Shown piece after piece: positions 49,897 to 58,359 of a stretch of DNA of 64,000 nucleotides. Source of the DNA: Cytobacillus suaedae (GTDB lineage Bacteria > Bacillota > Bacilli > Bacillales > Bacillaceae_L); the NCBI GenBank assembly GCA_014960805.1, contig CP063163.1, positions 3,745,001-3,809,000 on the forward strand. Reading direction: 5' to 3'. The number at the start of each line of letters is the position of its first letter. Within the stretch, counting starts at the first letter, position 1. A program made the position numbers and the translations under genes. A model generated the notes under the pieces. The model saw nothing but the letters and a program-made list of their open reading frames with translations, made no database searches and was not told where the DNA came from.

Positions 49897-50220
49897 TTAA
49901 AACATTTGATAACCTTTTGATCTAAGTGCACGTATTACAATTCCAGAAGTAATTGCACCAGCTAAACCACAAAGTAGTATTAATATATCAGCAGGGGCAA
50001 GTGCCATGGTATTTTCAATTAATCCAGTAATTGATTCAGACGGTGATCTAAAGTAATTAATAAATCTTATATCATCAATAATAAATATTGCAATAATTGG
50101 ATAGAGAATCGCCATTATCCATGACATACGTAGTAGCATATTTAATAAAAATCCGATACCAAAAAATAAAACAAAGAAGAGTAACATTGAAATTATTAAA
50201 ACCGGTATGCTCATTGGCAT
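49897..50220 (-). CDS. yuiB: YuiB-like membrane protein
   Basis: A 107-residue protein with three helices: SIPVLIISMLLFFVLFFGIG (4-23), MSWIMAILYPIIAIFIIDDI (32-51) and PADILILLCGLAGAITSGIV (76-95). It matches B. subtilis YuiB in length and place. Its function is unknown. GGAGGTGAAGG lies upstream of the ATG at 50220. It follows yuiA on the same strand with an 84-bp gap, so the two may be co-transcribed. Confidence 0.88.
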   Translation of the reverse strand: MPMSIPVLIISMLLFFVLFFGIGFLLNMLLRMSWIMAILYPIIAIFIIDDIRFINYFRSPSESITGLIENTMALAPADILILLCGLAGAITSGIVIRALRSKGYQMF

Positions 50221-50304
50221 ATGTAACCTTCACCTCCAGTACAACTCATTGAATAGTGTACTAAAGGAGTAAATGGCTAGTCAATCTAAAACGAAGGATT
50301 AAGC

Positions 50305-50424
50305 TTATTTTTTACCACTACCGCCACATGATGTACATGTTTCGGATCCACCTAAAACCAATTGAAAATAACCCTTCCCCGAACAATATCCACATTCTAC
50401 TCTTTCAGTTTGCTGATTTTTCAT
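50305..50424 (-). CDS. yuiA: YuiA, small zinc-ribbon-like protein
   Basis: A 39-residue protein from ATG 50424 with AAAGGAGAG upstream. It contains two CxxC pairs in DnaJ-type settings: CGYCSGKGYFQLVLGG and CTSCGGSGKK, which suggest one zinc bound by four cysteines. The family is YuiA. The role is unknown. It lies upstream of yuiB, and a CodY-like motif lies 26 bp ahead of the start. Confidence 0.85.
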   Translation of the reverse strand: MKNQQTERVECGYCSGKGYFQLVLGGSETCTSCGGSGKK

Positions 50425-50450
50425 CTTATTCTCTCCTTTTAAAATGTTTT

Positions 50451-50465
50451 AATTTTCTGATAATA
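50451..50465. promoter_or_regulatory. CodY-box-like motif upstream of yuiA
   Basis: AATTTTCTGATAATA has two mismatches to the CodY consensus AATTTTCWGAAAATT and lies in the leader of yuiA-yuiB. Control by GTP and branched-chain amino acids is inferred; such matches also arise by chance in AT-rich DNA. Confidence 0.4.
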
Positions 50466-50624
50466 TAACAGGTTTACAAGAAAAAGAAAAGACTCAAAAA
50501 TAGCAAAAAACTATCATGTAAGCGAATACATATTGGTGATGCTTTCACAACCTTTATTTTTCACATTATTCTAATAACTTATTTTTCTTAACGAAGACTC
50601 ACAAAAAATTAATTAAAATTAAAA

Positions 50625-50810
50625 AGTGGATTGGAGCGGAAGCACTTGACTCCTGCGGGAAGTAGAGGGAAGTTCGAGACCCCACAGGCGCATAGCGCCG
50701 AGGAGGCTCGAATCCCTCCCCTATGGGAATTCGCCCTTGAAAAAGCCGGCAGTTGGGATTTTTCATAATTCCCCGCGGAAAGCAAGTGCCTGCAGCGGAA
50801 AGGAACGGTC
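50625..50810 (+). repeat. Dispersed structured repeat, copy E (long form)
   Basis: A 186-bp element with inner stem TTCGAG/CTCGAA, apical stem GGCGC/GCGCC and the 52-bp hairpin module at 50721-50772. It lies only about 800 bp from copy D and in the same orientation, between yuiA and the NUDIX gene. Confidence 0.9.
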
Positions 50811-50871
50811 TTGGTGCAAATTTGATACAAACGAACTTTGCAAAAATAAGAAAAAGTATCTCTACAGAGTC

Positions 50872-51366
50872 TCAAAGAAACAACTTATATGCCGTGTATT
50901 GAAATTCATCACCTGGATTAATACCGTTATGAGGTTTTTGTGGGACCGAAATACCCTCCTCAATCAAATATTTAATGATAACTGAAGATGTAGGATCCTT
51001 TATTAACTCGCTTGGGTGGACAAACCTTGCCTCTAATAGCTCCGATTCTTGTTTCGTAATCGTTTCGTTCTCAGCTGTTAATGCAAAAATAATCATATTA
51101 TCGCTAATTTCATTACGGATTACCCCAGTTCGTATACCGATAACCCCCATGATACGGCCTTGTATCCCAGTTTCTTCTTTAACCTCTCGAATCACAGCTT
51201 CATCTACCGTTTCGAATGACTCTACAAAACCAGCTGGCAATGACCATTTGCCTTTTAATCCACCGTACTTCTTCTTAACAACAAGCCATTCACCATCATT
51301 ATTAATAACCAATCCAGAGACTGCTAACCATACATTTCCCCTTTTAGAACTCAATCGATCACCCAT
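50872..51366 (-). CDS. NUDIX hydrolase
   Basis: A 164-residue NUDIX protein. The Nudix box GFVESFETVDEAVIREVKEE-TGI (G-x5-E-x7-REVKEE-x-G-I) is complete near residue 50, with the lead-in GGLKGKWSLPAG. Substrates of the family are nucleoside diphosphates linked to other groups; this one is not specified. No strong ribosome binding site precedes the ATG at 51366, so the start may differ. It is the gene just downstream of yumB on the same strand, after a terminator. Confidence 0.88.
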   Translation of the reverse strand: MGDRLSSKRGNVWLAVSGLVINNDGEWLVVKKKYGGLKGKWSLPAGFVESFETVDEAVIREVKEETGIQGRIMGVIGIRTGVIRNEISDNMIIFALTAENETITKQESELLEARFVHPSELIKDPTSSVIIKYLIEEGISVPQKPHNGINPGDEFQYTAYKLFL

Positions 51367-51400
51367 TTCGTTTTTATTAAAATATAAATATAAAAATCCA

Positions 51401-51433
51401 AAAAAAAGAGAGGTGTGTTCACACTTCTCTTTG
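51401..51433 (-). terminator. Terminator after yumB
   Basis: AAAGAGAGGTGT and ACACTTCTCTTT form a 12-bp stem with loop GTTC; leftwards TTTTTTGG follows. Confidence 0.92.
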
Positions 51434-51438
51434 CATTT

Positions 51439-52653
51439 TTATAAAAGATTAAACTTTCCTTTTTTCAATACTGTTGAAGCTCCACCAATCATGAATAATG
51501 CACGGTTATCAACCATCTTTTTCATAAATGATGCCTTAGAGCCCCATATCTTCTTACCAAAAACAACCCCAATTGCATCATCTTCTCCAAGTGAACATAC
51601 AGAACCTTTTAGGTCAGGTGTGAATGCTTCTAATTCACCCTGTCCACGAACTAGAACAGCTAAATTCTTAGCACAGTTTTCACCCATCTGCATCGCAATT
51701 TGTGCAGTTGGTGGATAAGGACGGTTTATCTCTTCATTAATCATTAATGCACAATCACCTACGATGAATACATCTTCATGACCAGGGGCACGTAACTGAG
51801 GGTCTACCTTCACACGTCCACGCATTGATTCAAATCCAGCTTGTTCAATAACACTGTTCCCACGAACACCGGCAGCCCAAACTACGGTACCAGCTTTAAT
51901 TTCTTCTACCTCTTCACCTTTTGCGACTAGGATTCCTTCTTGGTTAGCCTCTTTGATAGCTGTCCCAATTTTGAATTCTACTCCCTTACGCTCTAAGTGA
52001 TTTACAGCATATTCTACAAGTTCTGGTTCAAAACCTGGTAATACTGTTGGTGCAGCCTCTACACATATTACACGTACTTTGTTCTGATCAATATCATATT
52101 CTCTACATAGTTCAGGAATACGGTTACCTAATTCTCCTAGGAACTCGATACCTGTGAAACCAGCTCCACCAACAACGATTGTTAACCTGGCATCATTTTT
52201 TTCTTCTTCTGTATTATATGTGGCAAACTGATATTCAATATGTTCTTTTATTTGACGGGCAGTATTTACATTTGTAATAGAGAATGCATATTCTTTTAAC
52301 CCTTTAATACCGAATGTTTCAGACTCTCCACCAAGGGCTACAACTAAATAATCATATTCAACTTCGCCTTCTTCTAGGATAATACGCTTTTCTTCACGAT
52401 TAATCGTTGAAACAGTACCTTTGATTAAATGAACCTTGCTACTATCTATAACATCTGAAATACTATAGCGGACACGATCGTGATGTAATGTACCAGCAGA
52501 TGCTTCATGTAACCAAGTAGTTTCATAATGGTAATCATTCTTATTAATAAGAGTAATATCAGCTTCATTTACCCCTAATGCTTTTTGCAAACGTACAGCA
52601 GTCATTAATCCACCGTAACCTGCTCCTAAAATAACAACCTTTGGCTTTCTCAA
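51439..52653 (-). CDS. yumB: Type II NADH dehydrogenase YumB
   Basis: A 404-residue FAD protein that passes electrons from NADH to menaquinone without proton pumping. The N-terminal FAD motif [12 protein letters not shown]-type ([18 protein letters not shown]) is at residue 4, the NADH-binding [14 protein letters not shown] near 168, the second FAD contact [11 protein letters not shown] near 297 and the quinone-site block [17 protein letters not shown] near 322. The start is TTG at 52653 with AAGGTGGAG 9 bases upstream; a longer frame to 52716 has no site. A Rex-like operator lies about 130 bp upstream. It is divergent from yumC. Confidence 0.93.
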   Translation of the reverse strand: MRKPKVVILGAGYGGLMTAVRLQKALGVNEADITLINKNDYHYETTWLHEASAGTLHHDRVRYSISDVIDSSKVHLIKGTVSTINREEKRIILEEGEVEYDYLVVALGGESETFGIKGLKEYAFSITNVNTARQIKEHIEYQFATYNTEEEKNDARLTIVVGGAGFTGIEFLGELGNRIPELCREYDIDQNKVRVICVEAAPTVLPGFEPELVEYAVNHLERKGVEFKIGTAIKEANQEGILVAKGEEVEEIKAGTVVWAAGVRGNSVIEQAGFESMRGRVKVDPQLRAPGHEDVFIVGDCALMINEEINRPYPPTAQIAMQMGENCAKNLAVLVRGQGELEAFTPDLKGSVCSLGEDDAIGVVFGKKIWGSKASFMKKMVDNRALFMIGGASTVLKKGKFNLL

Positions 52654-52783
52654 CCGTATCAACTCCACCTTCATTAATTTGTTTACACGATAGATACTTT
52701 TCTTTACTCTTATCATCTACCGATATTATTTATTTATGGTTAGAAAAACTTGGCGCATTGCTGAGGTTCAGCCGCCCAAAAGT

Positions 52784-52813
52784 TTGTGATATTTTTCACT
52801 AACAATATCACAA
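52784..52813. promoter_or_regulatory. Rex-like operator between yumB and yumC
   Basis: TTGTGATATTTTTCACTA (52784-52801) matches the Rex consensus TTGTGAA-N4-TTCACAA with two mismatches. It is part of a larger inverted repeat, TTGTGATATT and AATATCACAA (52784-52793 with 52804-52813). Rex represses NADH-related genes when NAD+ is high, and ndh of B. subtilis is a Rex target. FNR binding (TGTGA-N6-TCACT) is an alternative. Confidence 0.65.
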
Positions 52814-53050
52814 TTAAGTACATATAACTGTACGAAATTTGTCATTAAATCTTAACAATTATATCTCCTTTATCATATTATTCCTTTTATCTCTTTATTT
52901 CAAGCCAAAATAACACTTTTTGAAACTTAAAAATATTTAAACAAATGTTTGAAAGTAAAGATTAAATAATATCTGATTACCCTCAAACATATTGTAGTAA
53001 AAAGCCACCTATAACCAAATATGATACAAAACATATTGGGGGGATTTTAA

Positions 53051-54040
53051 ATGAAAGAGGATCAAAAGGTCTATGATATAACAATTATTGGTGGAGGTCC
53101 CGCTGGCTTGTTTACTGCTTTCTATGGAGGTATGAGGCAAGCAAGTGTAAAAATTATCGAAAGTTTACCTCATTTAGGCGGACAGCTCTCTGCTCTTTAT
53201 CCTGAAAAATACATTTATGATGTTGCTGGATTTCCTAAAATTCGTGCCCAAGATTTAATTGATAATCTTAAAGAACAAATGTCAAAATTTGAACCTACAA
53301 TAACTCTTGAACAATCTGTTAAAACAGTACAAAAGCAGTCTAACGGTATTTTCAAAATAGCTACCAACAAAGAAACACACTATTCAAAGACCATTATAAT
53401 TACTGCTGGTAATGGTGCCTTTCAACCTCGTCGTCTAGATCTTGAAAATTCCAATAAATTTGAAGAGAAAAATCTTCATTATTTCATTGATGATTTAAGT
53501 CAGTTTTCTAGAAAAAGAGTCGCGGTATTTGGCGGAGGAGATTCAGCAGTAGATTGGGCCTTAATGCTAGAGCCTATCGCAGAGAAAGTCACGCTGATTC
53601 ACCGTCGTAGTAAATTTCGTGCCCATGAGCATAGCGTTGAAAAATTATTAAAATCAAAAGTAGAGGTTAAGACACCCTTTGTACCGGTTGAATTAATCGG
53701 AGATGATTTTATCTCTCAAGTTGAATTACAGGAAACCAAAGGTGAGAGAAAAGAAACCCTTGATGTCGATGCTGTTATCGTTAATTATGGTTTTGTTTCT
53801 TCACTAGGCCCGATAAAAGACTGGGGTCTTGAAATTGAAAAGAATTCTATTGTCGTGAATTCAAAAATGGAAACATCTATTGAAGGTATATATGCTGCTG
53901 GAGATATTTGTACGTATGAAGGCAAAGTTAAGTTAATTGCTTGTGGGTTTGGTGAAGCACCAACTGCTGTAAATAATGCCAAAGCCTATATTGATCCTAA
54001 AGCAAGGATTCAACCTATGCATAGTTCTAGTATGTTCTAA
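53051..54040 (+). CDS. yumC: Ferredoxin-NADP+ reductase 2, YumC
   Basis: A 329-residue thioredoxin-reductase-like flavoprotein without the redox CxxC. FAD motif [20 protein letters not shown] is at residue 10, NADP motif [15 protein letters not shown] near 155, and the second FAD contact [20 protein letters not shown] near 278. It reduces ferredoxin or flavodoxin with NADPH; in B. subtilis it is essential. The ATG at 53051 follows GGGGGGA. It has its own promoter region of 330 bp shared with divergent yumB, and a terminator at its end. Confidence 0.95.
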   Translation: MKEDQKVYDITIIGGGPAGLFTAFYGGMRQASVKIIESLPHLGGQLSALYPEKYIYDVAGFPKIRAQDLIDNLKEQMSKFEPTITLEQSVKTVQKQSNGIFKIATNKETHYSKTIIITAGNGAFQPRRLDLENSNKFEEKNLHYFIDDLSQFSRKRVAVFGGGDSAVDWALMLEPIAEKVTLIHRRSKFRAHEHSVEKLLKSKVEVKTPFVPVELIGDDFISQVELQETKGERKETLDVDAVIVNYGFVSSLGPIKDWGLEIEKNSIVVNSKMETSIEGIYAAGDICTYEGKVKLIACGFGEAPTAVNNAKAYIDPKARIQPMHSSSMF

Positions 54041-54048
54041 TATAAGAC

Positions 54049-54086
54049 AAAAGAGTTGAGGTCATTAGTCCCTCAACTCTTTTTTC
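54049..54086. terminator. Terminator between yumC and yutM
   Basis: AAAGAGTTGAGG and CCTCAACTCTTTTTT form a 12-bp stem around TCATTAGTC. Confidence 0.95.
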
Positions 54087-54089
54087 GAT

Positions 54090-54452
54090 TTAACAATCTT
54101 CTGGTTTCCCTGCATTGGCCGCTGTTCTAAATGAAGAGCCACACCCACATGATGCAATGGCATTTGGATTATCAATTGTAAATCCTCCACCCATCATCGA
54201 TTGCTTAAAATCTATGACGACACCTCTTAAAATAGGTTCACTTTCTTTATCTATAAGAACTTTAATTCCATGTTGTTCAAATTGAATATCCTCTTCGTTC
54301 ATTTCTTGTTCAAAACCCATACCATACGAAAGACCACTACAACCGCCACCTTTTACAGCAACACGAAGAAAAGAACCTTCTTCTCCACCTTCTTTCATCA
54401 TGTCCTGAATTTGATAACTAGCTGCTTCAGTTATTGTAACTATACCAGTCAT
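54090..54452 (-). CDS. yutM: HesB/IscA-type Fe-S assembly protein YutM
   Basis: A 120-residue A-type carrier. The three conserved cysteines are in GGGCSGLSYG near residue 40 and CGCGSSF near 105. The fold and length match YutM/ErpA-like proteins, which hand Fe-S clusters to target enzymes. The ATG at 54452 follows AAAGGTGGGTG; a longer frame to 54485 is not needed. It is located near other Fe-S genes (yuzD, yutI). It converges with yumC. Confidence 0.94.
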   Translation of the reverse strand: MTGIVTITEAASYQIQDMMKEGGEEGSFLRVAVKGGGCSGLSYGMGFEQEMNEEDIQFEQHGIKVLIDKESEPILRGVVIDFKQSMMGGGFTIDNPNAIASCGCGSSFRTAANAGKPEDC

Positions 54453-54567
54453 TATCGTCACCCACCTTTCATAGTCTTTTAACAATAATTATAATGTTAA
54501 TGTTGTTAACACTCAAATGATTGAGCTTGCAGGAAGTATTAAAAGATTAAAGATTAAACCTGAATAC

Positions 54568-55428
54568 TTATATATTATAGTAATACGTCCCAGAGCAGAC
54601 GATCTCAGCTGGTCCTGTCATTAAGACATGACCTTCATCTGTCCAAGTAATAAATAAGTCCCCTCCAGCTAAGTGGACTGTTGTTAGTTGGTTTCTTTCT
54701 GTTTTTCCATTAAGGACAGAAGCGACGACTGCAGCACAAGCACCAGTACCGCAAGCCTGGGTAATCCCTGAGCCCCGCTCCCATACTCTAAAGTTAATTT
54801 CGGTTTCATTTAGTACCTCTAAAAATTCAACATTGACTCCTTCAGGAAATCGAGTATCTTTCTCGATCACAGGTCCTAATGTAGTTAATGGGGCATCTTC
54901 AATCGAATCAACGTAGAAGATTGCATGTGGATTTCCCATGGATACACCTGTCATATGAAGAGTCTGATTTGAAAACTCAACCTGTTCATTTACTACCGTT
55001 TCGGAATCCACACCAATCATTGGTAGGTCACTTCTCCGAAGCCCTGGTTTGCCCATATTCACAGTTACGCTATATACTATTCCAGCTTCCTCATGGATTT
55101 CAGCCTCAACAAGACCAGATAGGGTTTCTATTTTAAAGCTCTTTTCTGATACTATGTTATTCTCGTAAGCATACTTTGCAACACAGCGTAAGCCATTTCC
55201 ACAATTTCTACCTTCAGATCCATCGTTGTTAAAGATTCTCATTTTAACTGGCGCTACATCTGAAGGACAAATTAATATCATTCCATCTGAACCTATTCCA
55301 GTGTGAACATTTGACACACGAATTGCTAAATTCGAAAGCACATCTTCCGAGAGATTTTCTTTAAACATATCTACATATATATAGTTATTTCCTAAAGCAT
55401 GCATTTTGGTAAATGTAAATGAATCCAT
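54568..55428 (-). CDS. dapF: Diaminopimelate epimerase
   Basis: A 286-residue enzyme that makes meso-diaminopimelate from the LL form, for lysine and peptidoglycan. The two catalytic cysteines are in [14 protein letters not shown] near residue 77 and [11 protein letters not shown] near 224. The N-terminal [15 protein letters not shown] is the family start. The ATG at 55428 follows GGAGGAAC; a longer frame to 55533 has no site. It is flanked by terminators and is monocistronic. Confidence 0.96.
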   Translation of the reverse strand: MDSFTFTKMHALGNNYIYVDMFKENLSEDVLSNLAIRVSNVHTGIGSDGMILICPSDVAPVKMRIFNNDGSEGRNCGNGLRCVAKYAYENNIVSEKSFKIETLSGLVEAEIHEEAGIVYSVTVNMGKPGLRRSDLPMIGVDSETVVNEQVEFSNQTLHMTGVSMGNPHAIFYVDSIEDAPLTTLGPVIEKDTRFPEGVNVEFLEVLNETEINFRVWERGSGITQACGTGACAAVVASVLNGKTERNQLTTVHLAGGDLFITWTDEGHVLMTGPAEIVCSGTYYYNI

Positions 55429-55520
55429 AATAATAAGTTCCTCCAAAAAAAATTGTTGCACTAAGTATAAAATGAATTTATTTTGAACACAATATGAACA
55501 TCCCCCGTTTTTCTTAATAA

Positions 55521-55553
55521 AAAAACTCCTCATCTAGCATGAGGAGTTTTTGT
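55521..55553. terminator. Terminator between dapF and yutK
   Basis: AAAACTCCTCAT and ATGAGGAGTTTT form a 12-bp stem with a CTAGC loop; leftwards it ends yutK. Confidence 0.92.
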
Positions 55554-55570
55554 TTTGTGATGATAATCTG

Positions 55571-56788
55571 TTAGATAAACATCCCCGCTATTGCCGCACT
55601 AAGTAGATTTGCTAACGTACCTGCTACAATTGCTCTAATCCCAAGTCTGGCAATATCGGGCCTTCTACTAGGAGCAAGTCCACCTAAACCACCTAATAGG
55701 ATTGCTAGCGATGAAAGGTTTGCAAACCCACATAACGCAAAACTAATGACTGCAATTGTCTTATCTGATAATTGGTCTAAATACGTTGAAAAAGAAGAGT
55801 ATGCAACAAACTCATTTAGGATTATTTTTTCACCGATAAAACTCCCTGCAATGATTGCTTCCTCCCACGGTACCCCAATAATAAATGAAAGTGGTGCAAA
55901 AAGATATCCAAACACTAAATTTAAGCTAAGCGTTTCGTATCCGAATATGCTTCCAATCCCACCTAAAATTCCATTCAGTAACGAAATAATTGCAATAAAT
56001 GCTAATAGCATAGCACCAACATTTACAGCTAATCTTAATCCATCACTTGCACCTCTTGCTGCTGCATCAATTACGTTAACAGCTCTTTCCTCCTCATTGC
56101 TTCCTTTACTCAATCGATGCCTCGGTACCTCTGTCTCAGGGATTAGCATCTTAGCCATTACAAGTCCAGCTGGAGCCGCCATAAAGCTCGCTGCTAATAA
56201 ATATTTTAAAGGAACGCCTAAAGCAGCATAGCCAAATAATACTGAACCCGCTACGGATGCTAGCCCTCCTGTCATAACGGCAAATAATTCAGACTTTGTC
56301 ATACGCTCAATGTAAGGTCGGATAACAAGCGGTGCTTCAGTCTGACCTACAAAAATGTTTGCAGCAGCTGACAGGGATTCCGCTCTACTCGTTCCAAGAA
56401 GATACGAAAGTCCCCCACCAAGTAGCTTGATGATAATTTGCATAATACCTAAATAGTAAAGTACAGAAATGAGAGAAGAAAAGAAGATGATAATCGTAAG
56501 CACATGAAATGCAAAAATAAAGCCAGTAGGTTGATCTGGGCTTGCTAAGCTACCAAACAAAAATTGAATTCCATCATTTGCATATCCAATCACATGCTGA
56601 ACAGCAGTGGTTAATTCCTGAAAGGCTATCTGACCAGGGGGAAATTCTAAGACAATGTATCCAAAAAGAAGCTGAATTCCTAGTCCCCCTAAAATCGTTC
56701 TCAACTTAATTTGCTTTTTATTTTCTGATAGTAAGAAGGCTATTAAAAAAATAGTTACGATCCCAACAAGTCCCCAAAGGAAATTCAT
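55571..56788 (-). CDS. yutK: Concentrative nucleoside transporter, YutK/NupC family
   Basis: A 405-residue membrane protein of the CNT family with eight or more helices. Key motifs: GLASVAGSVLFGYAALGVPL near residue 175, FIAIISLLNGILGG near 263, and PWEEAIIAGSFIGEKIILNE followed by SFALCGFANLSSLAILLGGL near 345. It imports nucleosides with Na+ or H+. It matches B. subtilis YutK in length and place, next to dapF and yuzB. GAGGTGAAC precedes the ATG at 56788. Confidence 0.94.
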   Translation of the reverse strand: MNFLWGLVGIVTIFLIAFLLSENKKQIKLRTILGGLGIQLLFGYIVLEFPPGQIAFQELTTAVQHVIGYANDGIQFLFGSLASPDQPTGFIFAFHVLTIIIFFSSLISVLYYLGIMQIIIKLLGGGLSYLLGTSRAESLSAAANIFVGQTEAPLVIRPYIERMTKSELFAVMTGGLASVAGSVLFGYAALGVPLKYLLAASFMAAPAGLVMAKMLIPETEVPRHRLSKGSNEEERAVNVIDAAARGASDGLRLAVNVGAMLLAFIAIISLLNGILGGIGSIFGYETLSLNLVFGYLFAPLSFIIGVPWEEAIIAGSFIGEKIILNEFVAYSSFSTYLDQLSDKTIAVISFALCGFANLSSLAILLGGLGGLAPSRRPDIARLGIRAIVAGTLANLLSAAIAGMFI

Positions 56789-56993
56789 ATTTGTTCACCT
56801 CATGGCAGTATTTTATATCATTGTGATTTCCCAAATTGAGTAATTCATGTACTTTATCTGTTTTTAAAAGGAAAAAACATTTATTTTTCCAATTAAATAG
56901 GTTTATTATCCTATAACAAACTTTTAAATATAGTCCATTTATCACAATTCATGTATAATTAGTACTATATATCTTTAGATAGGAGATGAGGGT

Positions 56994-57680
56994 ATGGAGC
57001 TAGAGCCCCTGTATGATCGTAAAATAACTTGCCTTTGCTGCAAAAAAACGTATATGACAAAAAAAATCAGATCACGTTTTGTAAAAGCGATAAAACATGA
57101 CACAGATTTTTGCTCCTACTATCATAAAGAAAATTTAAATCCTTTACTGTATTATGTAAGCGTTTGTCCACATTGCGGTTTCTCTTCGTCTGAAGAGTTT
57201 ACTTCCTACTTTGCGTCGACTACGCTAGAGAACATTCAATCTAAAATCTGTAATAATTGGTCAGGATCAAATTATTGTGAACCTCGTACAATTGAGGAAG
57301 CAATTAATACATATAAATTAGGAATTTATTCTGCGACTTTAAAAAAAGAGAAATATATAGCGATTGCAGGCTTATACATGAGATTAGCATGGTTATTAAG
57401 AACCATTAACCATACTGAGGAGATTCGATTTACAGACTTAGCATTAGATGCATACATAAAATCCTATATGGAAGGTGACTATCAAAATACACATATGTCC
57501 GAGGTTAGACTTTTATACCTCATTGGAGAGTTAAGTCGCAGAACCGAAAAATATAAACAAGCTACCCTTTACTTTTCAAAAGTGATACAAAAACAAAACG
57601 AAACAATTGAAAAAGGAATTGTTCAAATGGCTAGAGACCGTTGGCAGGAATTGCGGGAAGAACAAAAAATGAAGGTGTAA
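56994..57680 (+). CDS. DUF2225 zinc-binding protein
   Basis: A 228-residue cytoplasmic protein. CLCCKKTYMTKKIRSRF near residue 14 and VCPHCGFSSSEEFTSYF near 58 give a split CxxC/CxxC zinc site; the rest is a TPR-like helical region (YIAIAGLYMRLAWLLRTINH, LLYLIGELSRRTEKYKQATL). This is DUF2225, common in Firmicutes with no known role. AGGAGATGAGG precedes the ATG. It is divergent from yutK and followed by repeat copy F. Confidence 0.9.
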   Translation: MELEPLYDRKITCLCCKKTYMTKKIRSRFVKAIKHDTDFCSYYHKENLNPLLYYVSVCPHCGFSSSEEFTSYFASTTLENIQSKICNNWSGSNYCEPRTIEEAINTYKLGIYSATLKKEKYIAIAGLYMRLAWLLRTINHTEEIRFTDLALDAYIKSYMEGDYQNTHMSEVRLLYLIGELSRRTEKYKQATLYFSKVIQKQNETIEKGIVQMARDRWQELREEQKMKV

Positions 57681-57728
57681 TTGATACCTCATTAGTTAAA
57701 ATTGATGCTCTTTAAATAATGTTTGGAA

Positions 57729-57858
57729 GAGTGGATTGAAACGGAAGGCACTTGACTCCTGCGGGAGTAGAGGGAAGTGTGAGACCCCGCAGGCAAAGCC
57801 GAGGAGGCTCACATCCCTCCCCGCGGAAAGCAAGTGCCTGTAGTGGAAAGGAACGGTC
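57729..57858 (+). repeat. Dispersed structured repeat, copy F (short form)
   Basis: A 130-bp element: outer GGCACTTG/CAAGTGCC, CCTGCGGG/CCCGCGG, inner stem TGTGAG/CTCACA, apical GGC/GCC. It is the simplest copy and serves as the reference for locating inserts in copies C, D and E. It lies between a DUF2225 gene and yuzB. Confidence 0.9.
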
Positions 57859-57893
57859 TAGGTTCGAAGTAAATAACTTTAAAATAATAAATT

Positions 57894-57922
57894 AAGGCTG
57901 ACTCAACATGAGTCAGCCTTTT
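57894..57922. terminator. Terminator after yuzB
   Basis: AAGGCTGACTCA and TGAGTCAGCCTT form a 12-bp perfect stem with an ACA loop. Confidence 0.95.
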
Positions 57923-58157
57923 AATACATATCATTCTCTTCTAAAAACTTATATATATTTTCTACTAATGATTCCGGATCATCACCAGTAACAACTTCTC
58001 CATTTACTAGTGCAAACAATGTGCTAGCGCATTTTCCACAGTAGCTTAGGCAACCATATTCTATAATATCAAGATTAGGATCTTTTTCTAGTTTTTCCAG
58101 TGCCTTTTGTGCGCCACTTGCTAAATTACTAACACAAAACTCTACTATTGGCATCAT
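57921..58157 (-). CDS. yuzB: YuzB, DUF1450 thioredoxin-like protein
   Basis: A 78-residue protein of the DUF1450 family. [19 protein letters not shown] near residue 5, then [20 protein letters not shown] near 35 give four cysteines in the pattern of small ferredoxin-like or thioredoxin-like folds. The function is unknown, probably redox or metal related. A GTGAGGTG-type site precedes the start. It sits between yutK and yutJ, as in B. subtilis. Confidence 0.92.
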   Translation of the reverse strand: MMPIVEFCVSNLASGAQKALEKLEKDPNLDIIEYGCLSYCGKCASTLFALVNGEVVTGDDPESLVENIYKFLEENDMY

Positions 58158-58359
58158 TGTTTTTCACCTCACCACTAACTAATAATCCTATCGCTTTTAG
58201 AAGTAATCGTCAATCTTTATTGTTACATCGGTGAATTATTTACTATATAGATGTTGTTATTTGGCAACATTTTAGCTATACTTTTAATGTCATTTTGAAA
58301 TTGCGATCAATACTTATTTTATTGATAAATCGAGCGAAAAAAAAGGAGAAACACCCATC

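Noticed and set aside
50609-50875. Open frames inside repeat copies D and E (up to 95 codons).
   Set aside because: They follow the palindromic repeat sequence, appear in both directions and differ between copies; no ribosome binding sites.
50975-51718. A 247-codon rightward open frame.
   Set aside because: It is antisense to the NUDIX gene and the end of yumB, both of which have clear domains. It is a shadow frame.
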